Shown here in pieces: positions 1 to 8,370 of a DNA stretch of 64,000 nt (its first letter is position 1; every line of letters starts with the position of its first letter). The stretch lies in assembly GCA_946409635.1 (NCBI GenBank), contig CAMJXD010000007.1, positions 1 through 64,000 on the forward strand. Direction: 5' to 3'. Under the pieces are notes generated by a model. The model saw nothing but the letters and a program-made list of their open reading frames with translations, made no database searches and was not told where the DNA came from. The position numbers and the translations under genes were made by a program. Source of the DNA: an uncultured Prevotellaceae bacterium. Lineage in GTDB: Bacteria > Bacteroidota > Bacteroidia > Bacteroidales > Muribaculaceae.

Positions 1-2292
1 GTGACGCCCGGCGTGGTCGTGGGCGGCACGATGCTCGACCGCAAGGAGAACAACTGGCTGGCGGCGGTGCACTTTGGCAAGAAGGCGCTGGGCGTGTCGT
101 TCCTGGACATCAGCACGGGCGAGTTTCTCACTGCCGAGGGCAACGAGGAGTATGTGGACAAACTGCTGGTCAACTTTTCGCCCAAGGAGGTGCTCATCGA
201 GCGCAGCAACCGTCAGCGCTTTGCCGCCACGTTCTCGTCGCGTTACCTGACGTTTGAACTCGAGGACTGGGTGTTTACCATCGACGCTGCCAACGACCGT
301 CTGCTCAAGCACTTCGAGACCCAGAACCTGAAGGGATTCGGTATCTCCAGTATGGACAACGCCATCATCGCCAGCGGAGCCATCCTGCATTACCTCGACA
401 TCACGCAGCACACCCAGCTGGGCCACATCACCCACCTGTCGCGCATCGAGGCCGAGCGCTATGTGCGCCTGGACAAGTTCACCATCCGCAACCTGGAGCT
501 GGTGGCCCCCATGAGCGACGACGGCAAGTCGCTGCTCGACGTCATCGACCGCACCATCTCGCCGATGGGCGGGCGCATGATGCGACGCTGGGTGCTGTTC
601 CCCCTGCAAGACGTGAAAGCCATCAACCGGCGCCTGGACGTGGTGGAGCACTTCATGCGTGACCCTGACGGGCGCGAGCTGGTGAAAGAGCGGCTGGAAC
701 TCATCGGTGATCTGGAGCGCCTGACCAGCAAGGCCGCCGTGGGGCGCATCACCCCGCGCGAGCTGGTGCAGCTCAAGAGTGCGCTGCAGGCCATCGAGCC
801 GATGAAGCAGTACTGTTCGCAGTCGTCATGTGAAGTGCTGCGTGCCCTGGGCGAGCAGCTGAACCCCTGCGCCCTTATCCGCGACCGCATTGAGCGCGAG
901 ATCAATCCCGATGCACCCAACCAGACTAACCGCGGCAACATCATCTGCCGTGGCGTTGATGCCCAGCTCGACGACCTGCGCGACATCTCCAGCAGCGGCA
1001 AGGACTACCTGGTGGCCATGCAGCGAGCGCTGAGCGACCAGACCGGTATCCCGAGTCTCAAGATAGCCTATAACAACGTGTTTGGCTACTACATCGAGGT
1101 GCGCAACACCCACAAGGACAAGGTGCCGCCCGAGTGGATACGCAAGCAGACGCTGGTCAACGCCGAGCGCTATGTGACCCAGGAGCTCAAGGAATATGAG
1201 GAGAAAATCCTGGGAGCCGAGGAGAAAATCCTCATCATCGAGACGCGCCTGTTCAACGAGCTGGTGACGGCCGTGACCGAGTACATTCCCGCCATCCAGA
1301 ACGACAGCGCCATCATCGCCCAGCTCGACTGCCTGAACGCACTGACGCGCGTGGCGATGGACAACCGTTACAACCGCCCCGTGCTAGACGACAGCCTGGA
1401 CATCGACATCGCCATGGGCCGCCATCCCGTCATCGAGTGCCAGCTGCCACCAGGCGAGACCTATGTGCCTAACAGCATACGCCTGAGCAACGACGACCAG
1501 CAGATCATGATCATCACGGGTCCCAACATGGCCGGTAAATCGGCCCTGCTGCGGCAGACGGCCCTCATCACCCTGATGGCCCAGATGGGCAGCTTCGTCC
1601 CTGCCGAACAGGCACGCATCGGTGTTGTCGACAAGATTTTCACGCGCGTGGGCGCCAGCGACAACATCTCGCTGGGCGAGTCCACCTTCATGGTCGAGAT
1701 GACCGAGGCCGCCGCCATCCTCAACAACATGAGCCAGCGCAGCCTCATCCTGTTCGACGAGTTGGGCAGGGGCACGAGCACCTATGACGGCATCAGCATC
1801 GCCTGGAGCATTGTCGAGCACATCCACGAGCACGCGGCAAGGCCCAAGACGCTGTTTGCCACCCACTACCACGAGCTCAACGAGATGGAGAAATCCTTCA
1901 AGCGCATCGTGAACTACAACGTGAGCGTCAAGGAGATTAACGGAAAGGTGGTGTTTGTGCGCCAGTTGGTCAAGGGAGGTAGCGAGCACAGCTTCGGTAT
2001 CCACGTGGCCAAACTAGCCGGCATGCCGCCGACGATTGTCAAGCGGGCCAACGAGGTGCTCAAGCAACTCGAGACCAACAACCGTAACGACGCGGCCATC
2101 ACCAAGGACCTGGGCGACGTAGCCAGCAGCCGCTCGGGCTACCAGCTGTCCATCTTCCAGCTCGACGACCCGGTGCTGAGCCAGATACGCGACGAGATCC
2201 TCACCATCGACATCAACAACCTCACGCCCGTCGAGGCCCTGAACAAGCTCTACGACATCAAGGGCATCCTCACCGGCAAGAAAGAACGATAA
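1..2292 (+). CDS. mutS: DNA mismatch repair protein MutS (5' truncated by window edge)
   Basis: Walker [35 protein letters not shown]-terminal mismatch-binding domain missing, so the GTG at position 1 is probably not the true start. Confidence 0.97.
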   Translation: MTPGVVVGGTMLDRKENNWLAAVHFGKKALGVSFLDISTGEFLTAEGNEEYVDKLLVNFSPKEVLIERSNRQRFAATFSSRYLTFELEDWVFTIDAANDRLLKHFETQNLKGFGISSMDNAIIASGAILHYLDITQHTQLGHITHLSRIEAERYVRLDKFTIRNLELVAPMSDDGKSLLDVIDRTISPMGGRMMRRWVLFPLQDVKAINRRLDVVEHFMRDPDGRELVKERLELIGDLERLTSKAAVGRITPRELVQLKSALQAIEPMKQYCSQSSCEVLRALGEQLNPCALIRDRIEREINPDAPNQTNRGNIICRGVDAQLDDLRDISSSGKDYLVAMQRALSDQTGIPSLKIAYNNVFGYYIEVRNTHKDKVPPEWIRKQTLVNAERYVTQELKEYEEKILGAEEKILIIETRLFNELVTAVTEYIPAIQNDSAIIAQLDCLNALTRVAMDNRYNRPVLDDSLDIDIAMGRHPVIECQLPPGETYVPNSIRLSNDDQQIMIITGPNMAGKSALLRQTALITLMAQMGSFVPAEQARIGVVDKIFTRVGASDNISLGESTFMVEMTEAAAILNNMSQRSLILFDELGRGTSTYDGISIAWSIVEHIHEHAARPKTLFATHYHELNEMEKSFKRIVNYNVSVKEINGKVVFVRQLVKGGSEHSFGIHVAKLAGMPPTIVKRANEVLKQLETNNRNDAAITKDLGDVASSRSGYQLSIFQLDDPVLSQIRDEILTIDINNLTPVEALNKLYDIKGILTGKKER

Positions 2293-2297
2293 TGACT

Positions 2298-2334
2298 TCA
2301 AGTTTGTGAAGTGGTGAACACTTCACAAACTTGA
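2298..2334. terminator. Perfect hairpin just after mutS
   Basis: TCAAGTTTGTGAAGTG-gtgaa-CACTTCACAAACTTGA, 16-bp perfect stem. Confidence 0.6.
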
Positions 2335-2430
2335 GGATTACGGAGTTCGGATTAGGGATTTCGGAAAATTTTCTTGAAATCAAGGGCAAAACCCCTGGTG
2401 TTCTCATCCGTTTTCCGTCATCCGTTTTCC

Positions 2431-2469
2431 TCAAGTTTTTAAAGTGGCGCAGCTACTTTAAAAACTTGA
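2431..2469. repeat. Second perfect hairpin with similar arm start
   Basis: TCAAGTTTTTAAAGT-ggcgcagct... ACTTTAAAAACTTGA, 15-bp stem. Confidence 0.6.
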
Positions 2470-2486
2470 ATAATGGCGCTTTGCCG

Positions 2487-2738
2487 TCAGCTTTCCAGCA
2501 GCAGGTCTATCAGAGCCACCACATCATCAATGCTGATGTTGCCATCGTCGGTGAGGTCAGCAATACGGTTGTCGGCGTGGTTACCGGTCAACAATTGGTC
2601 AATGAGGGCAACGATGTCATCAACATCGGCACAGTCATCACCATTGATGTCACCCAGGGCGATGATTGACGGGAAACGATTCCAGTAGTCGGTCGTGCGA
2701 CAAGATGGGTGTAACTCATAACGTGACAAATATAGCAT
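2487..2738 (-). pseudogene. Orphan dockerin type I fragment
   Basis: 83-aa ORF with two dockerin repeats (GDINGDDCADVDDIVALIDQLL and ADLTDDGNISIDDVVALIDLLL), no signal peptide or other domain. Confidence 0.6.
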
Positions 2739-2760
2739 TGTTTTCCGAATTAACTTAGGA

Positions 2761-2890
2761 AATCCCTATTGGGGTCGCCTCCGGCGACAGATTTTGGTTA
2801 TCTGTAGCCCCCAGTGAATCAGACTCCCTCGCTCACGCTCGGTCATCTGATTTACTGGGGGTTACCACATAGGTCACCCTCCGGGTGAGA
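2761..2890. repeat. Three-part palindromic intergenic repeat
   Basis: GTCGCCTCCGGCGAC hairpin, then CCCCCAGTGAATCAGA...TCTGATTTACTGGGGG, then CACCCTCCGGGTG. Confidence 0.65.
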
Positions 2891-3026
2891 GACTGTCTTA
2901 ATCATGACACATGGTTTTGCAGGTGATCCGAAAATATCTCGGTTTTACCACCGGAATTGGTGGTTTGTGTTGAAATATTTTCTAATTTTGTGCCGCTTAA
3001 AACATACACTTATAGTAAATATTACG

Positions 3027-3593
3027 ATGAAGAAGATCTATTCAATTCTGATTGTGGCACTTGCCACTATGATGGGCTTCTCGGCACAAGCCGGGGCTCC
3101 TCAATGGGAGATTGTTGCAGGTATGAACGTGGCAAACGTTGATGCCAGTGGTTGCAGTTCACGCATCGGTTTCCATGCCGGTGTTCGATCGACCTTCGGC
3201 ATCCCGAGCGTCAGCAATGGTTTCTATGCCAATGCAGGTGCCTTGCTCTCGCTTAAGGGTTTTAAGGGTGCTGGTATCACCCTAAATCCTTTTTATCTTG
3301 ATATCCCTGTTCATGCCGGTTACAAGTATGCAGTGAATGAGAATCTTGCTTTGTTCGGAGAATTTGGTCCTTATTTTGGCATCGGTTTGTTTGGTAAGAC
3401 CGATGGCGTAAACGTCTTTAGTGACGAGGGAGGCTACAAGCGTTTTGATTTCGGATTGGGCCTGCGTGCAGGACTCGAGTTCAACCAGAAAGTGCCCGTT
3501 TCCATTGGCTATGACTTTGGTGTGCTTGATGTGGCTGACGAGGTTTCAGCCAAGAACCGCAATCTGACAATCTCTGTCGGATACAAGTTCTAA
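3027..3593 (+). CDS. Outer membrane beta-barrel (PorT-like) protein
   Basis: Signal peptide MKKIYSILIVALATMMGFSAQAG, beta-barrel strand pattern ending in ISVGYKF. Confidence 0.75.
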   Translation: MKKIYSILIVALATMMGFSAQAGAPQWEIVAGMNVANVDASGCSSRIGFHAGVRSTFGIPSVSNGFYANAGALLSLKGFKGAGITLNPFYLDIPVHAGYKYAVNENLALFGEFGPYFGIGLFGKTDGVNVFSDEGGYKRFDFGLGLRAGLEFNQKVPVSIGYDFGVLDVADEVSAKNRNLTISVGYKF

Positions 3594-3616
3594 AACAAAA
3601 TCAACTTATTCCGGTA

Positions 3617-4126
3617 ATGAGAAAGTTCATCAATTTATTATCTTTAGCGTTTGTGTCATTAATGGTGTCTTTATCATTGACGGCATGTGGCAATGACGAC
3701 GTGGAAGAGGATAATGCCGATGTTCGCTACGTCACGACCTATGAGGTCAAGGTAACGCCAATCACCTTGAGTTACTTCACGCTGACGGGAGACATTATCA
3801 ACGAGGAAGGTAAAATAACCGATATTGACTTGTCACATTCGGTTCACCATTTTTCGCCAATTACCACCTCAACAGTTCCTGACCATTTGCAGATCCGAGT
3901 CAATCTTGAACCTCTTCAGGGCTTAGATAAGTATTCCGGTTTTGTTGAATTAGGTATTGAAACAAAGAAGTACACGACGAGAGGTGAATATCTTGAAACG
4001 GTATATTCCAATCGCAAGGTAATGTGCTTTATCGTCGATTATCCCGCCGAAGAAATAGAAAGCGGCAACTTCGATTCACATTTCACTCTGGAAGCAATAA
4101 AGGATAACCAGGGCCGCTTGAACTAA
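3617..4126 (+). CDS. Hypothetical lipoprotein
   Basis: Signal peptide with lipobox LTAC-GNDD. Confidence 0.6.
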   Translation: MRKFINLLSLAFVSLMVSLSLTACGNDDVEEDNADVRYVTTYEVKVTPITLSYFTLTGDIINEEGKITDIDLSHSVHHFSPITTSTVPDHLQIRVNLEPLQGLDKYSGFVELGIETKKYTTRGEYLETVYSNRKVMCFIVDYPAEEIESGNFDSHFTLEAIKDNQGRLN

Positions 4127-4187
4127 TAGAAACTAAGTTTCTAATCTATAACTGGCAATCGCCAACAAGATCGAAAGGTATTTATCA

Positions 4188-4223
4188 GCTCCTCCTCTAA
4201 TCTCAGAGGGGGAGTCTTTTTGT
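4188..4223 (+). terminator. Rho-independent-like terminator
   Basis: CTCCTCCTCTaatctcAGAGGGGGAG followed by TCTTTTT. Confidence 0.65.
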
Positions 4224-4239
4224 CACTACATTAGAATCC

Positions 4240-4862
4240 AGAATCACACTCTCAGTAATTTCTCCTGTTTTCCGTACAAGCATTTAGCGAAAATTGGCGA
4301 TGACTGATACTCAGTTGATTAGCATTTCTTTTCAATGCTAAATGGCGTGTTCCGCACTGCTTTTTCTTGATAGAATAAGGTCGTAGACCTTGACAAGGCC
4401 GCTGGCCTTGAATTGATCTAACCCCACGGTGCACAGGCCGTTAGGTCTGTGTGGCGTGGGGTGGACGGGGATGGGATGGACGGGCCTCGACGAGGGCCAC
4501 CCATTTCAGGCGAATGGATTGCTGCTGCTATTGGCCCCTTTCAGGGCCCGATTTTGGTGCCGAAAGTTTGAGGATGTGTCATAATTCAGTTGCTGGCTTT
4601 TAATCGGCCTAACGGCCGAAAAATTAAACAAAATTTTGTATAAAAATTAAACAAAATCAATTTTTATTTTAATTTTATTTATAATTTTGTTAAATTTCTC
4701 CGTGCGCAGCACGGACAATCATGCAGGCTTGAATTATGACACAACCTCCTTATACAAGTCAAGGCCGCTGGCCTTGTGCAGGCCTTCGACCTGCTTTGAC
4801 GCACTCGATGACTGCGACGTGTCCCAATGCGGAAAACAAGAGAATCACACTCTCAGTAATTT
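4240..4862. repeat. Hairpin-rich noncoding unit bounded by 22-bp direct repeats
   Basis: AGAATCACACTCTCAGTAATTT at 4240-4261 and 4841-4862; several short hairpins inside. Confidence 0.55.
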
Positions 4863-5101
4863 TGTCTAAAATCATTCAACAGCGCTGAACTGAATTCTTT
4901 TCCTGCGTCCTTCTCATTGAACTCCTTCGGTCGCATCACCTGGGCATAGTACAAGTAGAGGACCGGTGGCCGATTCCATTCTCGTAATGGGAATTACACA
5001 TTTTGCGTTACACATTTTGTTGAATTGAAAAAAGTGTTGTACTTTTACATGTTAAAAACATGAGTCACCTGCATCTCACTTAAACCCATATCATACACTA
5101 T

Positions 5102-6361
5102 ATGAACCGCAACGATTTTGAAATCATGGCCCCTGTGGGCTCCTGGGAATCACTGTATGCCGCCCAGCAGGGCGGTGCCGATGCCATCTACTTCGGCATC
5201 GAAGGGCTGAACATGCGTTCGCGCTCGAGCGTCAACTTCACGCTCGAGGACCTGCACACCATCGCACAGTGGTGTCACGAGCACGGCATGAAGAGCTACC
5301 TGACGGTCAACACCATCGTCTATGACGAGGACATCGACTACATGCACCAGATTGTCACCGCCGCCCGCGATGCTCAGGTGAGCGCCATCATCGCCAGCGA
5401 CATGGCCACCATCCTGTTTGCCCGCAGCATCGGTGTGGAAGTGCACATCTCCACCCAGGTCAACGTGAGCAACAGTGAGGCCGTGCGCTATTATGCCCAG
5501 TGGGCCGACGTCATGGTGCTGGCCCGCGAACTGAACCTGGAGCAGGTGAAGAGAATCACCGATTTCATCGAGCAGAATGACGTGCGCGGGCCTCATGGCG
5601 AGCGCGTGAGGCTGGAGATGTTCTGCCACGGTGCGCTGTGCATGGCAGTGAGCGGCAAGTGCTACATGAGCCTGCACCAGGAGAACACCAGTGCCAACCG
5701 CGGTGCCTGCCGCCAGATATGCCGCCGCGGCTACATCGTCACCGACCGTGAGAATGGCGACGAACTGGCCATCGAGAACAAGTACATCATGTCGCCCAAG
5801 GACCTGAAGACCATCCACTTCCTCAACAAGATGGTGGATGCGGGAGTCACGGTCTTCAAGATCGAGGGCCGCGCCCGTGGGCCCGAATACGTGCGCACAG
5901 TCGTGGGCTGCTATGACGAGGCGCTGAAGGCCATCTGTGACGGCACCTATGGTGACGAGCAACGCATCAACGATTGGAACGAGCGTCTGGCCAAGGTCTT
6001 CAACCGCGGCTTCTGGGACGGCTACTACATGGGGCAGCGACTGGGCGAGTGGTCGGCCAAGTATGGCTCCAGCGCCACAAGGGTCAAGAAATATGTGGCC
6101 AAGGGCATCCGTTACTACAGCAAGCTGGGCGTGGCCGAGTTCCTGATGGAGGCCGGCGAGCTGCACGTAGGCGACGAGGCCTGGATCATAGGCCCCACCA
6201 CGGGCGCCATTCCGCTGACCATCGAGGAGATACGCGTCGATCTCAAGCCCGTCGAGAAAACCGTCAAGGGCGAACACTTCTCCATCGCCGTCTCCGAGAA
6301 AATCCGCCCCAGCGACAAACTCTACCTGTGGCAACCCGTCACGCCAGTGAAGCAGGGGTGA
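5102..6361 (+). CDS. U32 family peptidase (YegQ/TrhP-like)
   Basis: Starts MAPVGSWESLYAAQQGGADAIYFG; Cys motif GACRQICRRGY; FKIEGRARGPEYV. Confidence 0.9.
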   Translation: MNRNDFEIMAPVGSWESLYAAQQGGADAIYFGIEGLNMRSRSSVNFTLEDLHTIAQWCHEHGMKSYLTVNTIVYDEDIDYMHQIVTAARDAQVSAIIASDMATILFARSIGVEVHISTQVNVSNSEAVRYYAQWADVMVLARELNLEQVKRITDFIEQNDVRGPHGERVRLEMFCHGALCMAVSGKCYMSLHQENTSANRGACRQICRRGYIVTDRENGDELAIENKYIMSPKDLKTIHFLNKMVDAGVTVFKIEGRARGPEYVRTVVGCYDEALKAICDGTYGDEQRINDWNERLAKVFNRGFWDGYYMGQRLGEWSAKYGSSATRVKKYVAKGIRYYSKLGVAEFLMEAGELHVGDEAWIIGPTTGAIPLTIEEIRVDLKPVEKTVKGEHFSIAVSEKIRPSDKLYLWQPVTPVKQG

Positions 6362-6411
6362 ATTGTTGAGCATTTTGTTGTTTATTAACATACCTATAAA
6401 ATTAATTGCTT

Positions 6412-8250
6412 ATGAAAAAGATTTCTTTAGTGATGCTTCTTGCCGTGATGGCGGCAATGAACACGTGGGCCCAGGGGCTGACGGCATCGTTTGCCGCCGA
6501 GGAGGCTTCGGTGCCCTATTACCAGATGGGTTGGGACAGCCCCGAGGAGTTTGCTACCTGGACCTATGAGTCCACCAACAGCAGCAACACGTGGAAACAG
6601 GGCAACCGCTCGCAGTCGTTTACGTCGATTGACGGGTCGAGCACGGCCTCGATGATCCTCGACTATGCTTCAGGCCAGAACGAGACAGCCACTTCGCCTG
6701 CTATTGAGATCAGGCCGGGCAGCACGCTCGAGTTTTACTGCTATGCCAGTGGCATCTATCTGGTGTATGGCGCGTGGAAACTGTATGCCATCGTAGACGG
6801 CACACCCACGTTGCTCATCGACCAGTTCATGTGGGCCCAGAATGCTGGCTATGACGGTCCCAGCTGGGAGCGCTTCACGGTCGACCTTGCTGAGTATGCC
6901 GGCAAGCAGGTACAGTTCTCGTTTGTCTACCAGGGCGACTACGGCGAGGACGAGGCCATCGACGGCTTTAAGATACTGCAGGCCGACGAGGGCGATGATG
7001 CTGTGATCAACATCAAGGTGGGCGAGAGCGTTCACTTCAAGGACACGTCGACGGGCAATGTCAGCTCGTGGAACTGGACCTTTGAGGGCGGCGAGCCCGC
7101 CACCAGCACCGATCAGCATCCCGTCGTGACCTACAACCGCGCCGGCAGCTATACCGTGACGCTCACCGTGAGCGACGGAACGTCGAGTGCCACCAAGTCG
7201 CGCACAGCCTATGTCAACGTGCATGCCGAGGCTCCGGTAGCCCGTGTGGGCCTGCCCGACGGCTCATACATGTCGCCGTGGGTGCTGATGTTTGCGCCCA
7301 TCAATGTTCCCTTGACGTTCAAGGATGCCTCTACCGGCAACCCCACGTCGTGGGAGTGGACCTTCTACGGCACAGATATCACGACCAGCTACGAGCAGTC
7401 GCCTACGGTGACCTATCTGCAGGAGGGACGCTACGGTCTGGGTCTTAAGGTTGAAAACGAAATGGGCTCGAGCGAAGACGTGTATGTGAGGTCTGCAATC
7501 CAGGCCGGTGGCGAACAGGAAATCTGGAACATCGCTCCCGAGGAGACCGAGGACCTGATGATGATGGAGATGGGCTGGTATGGCAACTATGCCGGCACCA
7601 ACTGGCTGGGAATCGGAGAGTTTGCCGAGCACTATGACGCTCCGCTGGCCGATGCCGAGATCAGGCAAGTGAACGTGTACTTCGGCAAAACCACCGCAGG
7701 TTCGACCGATGCCGACATCGAGATGAAGATCATGAGTGCCGGTGACGACGGCATGCCCGACGAGGTGCTGGGCGTGACTAGCGTGAAGGCCGGCAATCTG
7801 GCCTTTGACCCGACTACGGTCAACGCCACCGAATTTGTGTTTGACGAGCCCGTGAAGATTCCTGCCGGAACAGAGTTCTTTGCTGTTGTGGGTCCCTTCC
7901 CCAACGGAGACGGTGATGACATCGCCATGCTGCTGGCTCGCCGTAACGTGGGCGAGAAGTGCACCGGTTACCACTTTGTGTATGACGAGGAAAATTATGA
8001 GTACCTCGAGACCGGAACCTGGTACCAGAACACCGACGATCCCCTGTCGCTGGCCATGGCACCCGTGCTCCGATTTGTAGAGCCCAGTGAACCCACGGGC
8101 ATTGACCAGCCTGTAGTCGACAAGCAGGTTATGGGCCGTACCTATTATAATGTCACCGGCATGTCGAGCACGACGCCCTTTGACGGCGTGAACATCGTGG
8201 TGACCAGCTATAGCGACGGCACATACAGCACAGCCAAGGTGCTCAAATAA
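6412..8250 (+). CDS. Secreted PKD-domain protein with putative T9SS-type C-terminal sorting domain
   Basis: Signal peptide MKKISLVMLLAVMAAMNTWAQ; two PKD-like repeats (SWNWTFEGGEPATSTDQHPVVTYNRAGSYTVTLTV); tail GVNIVVTSYSDGTYSTAKVLK. Confidence 0.8.
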   Translation: MKKISLVMLLAVMAAMNTWAQGLTASFAAEEASVPYYQMGWDSPEEFATWTYESTNSSNTWKQGNRSQSFTSIDGSSTASMILDYASGQNETATSPAIEIRPGSTLEFYCYASGIYLVYGAWKLYAIVDGTPTLLIDQFMWAQNAGYDGPSWERFTVDLAEYAGKQVQFSFVYQGDYGEDEAIDGFKILQADEGDDAVINIKVGESVHFKDTSTGNVSSWNWTFEGGEPATSTDQHPVVTYNRAGSYTVTLTVSDGTSSATKSRTAYVNVHAEAPVARVGLPDGSYMSPWVLMFAPINVPLTFKDASTGNPTSWEWTFYGTDITTSYEQSPTVTYLQEGRYGLGLKVENEMGSSEDVYVRSAIQAGGEQEIWNIAPEETEDLMMMEMGWYGNYAGTNWLGIGEFAEHYDAPLADAEIRQVNVYFGKTTAGSTDADIEMKIMSAGDDGMPDEVLGVTSVKAGNLAFDPTTVNATEFVFDEPVKIPAGTEFFAVVGPFPNGDGDDIAMLLARRNVGEKCTGYHFVYDEENYEYLETGTWYQNTDDPLSLAMAPVLRFVEPSEPTGIDQPVVDKQVMGRTYYNVTGMSSTTPFDGVNIVVTSYSDGTYSTAKVLK

Positions 8251-8292
8251 GCGCAAGCAGCTATAGCGGCTGATCGGTAGAACCGTGAAGAC

Positions 8293-8334
8293 AGAGAGCC
8301 CTAAGGGTCGAGAAGACGACACTTGGGGCTCTCT
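8293..8334. terminator. Bidirectional hairpin between convergent genes
   Basis: AGAGAGCCC...GGGCTCTCT stem. Confidence 0.6.
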
Positions 8335-8370
8335 CATTGCCGTATTACAGCTGGCGTCGGCTCAAGGTGA

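Noticed and set aside
4687-4869. 60-aa ORF within the hairpin-rich unit, also 4252-4434 minus
   Set aside because: Reading frames run through palindromes with no start context or conserved composition; best treated as noncoding or remnant.
5150-6391. 413-aa minus-strand ORF opposite the U32 peptidase, and similar long antisense ORFs (e.g. 1384-2004, 11501-12754, 13453-14853, 17155-17937, 47 and 48 kb regions, 62618-63796)
   Set aside because: They mirror strongly supported genes, have low-complexity His/Val/Ala/Gly-rich or Ser/Arg-rich translations and no domain motifs; GC-rich codon bias explains them.
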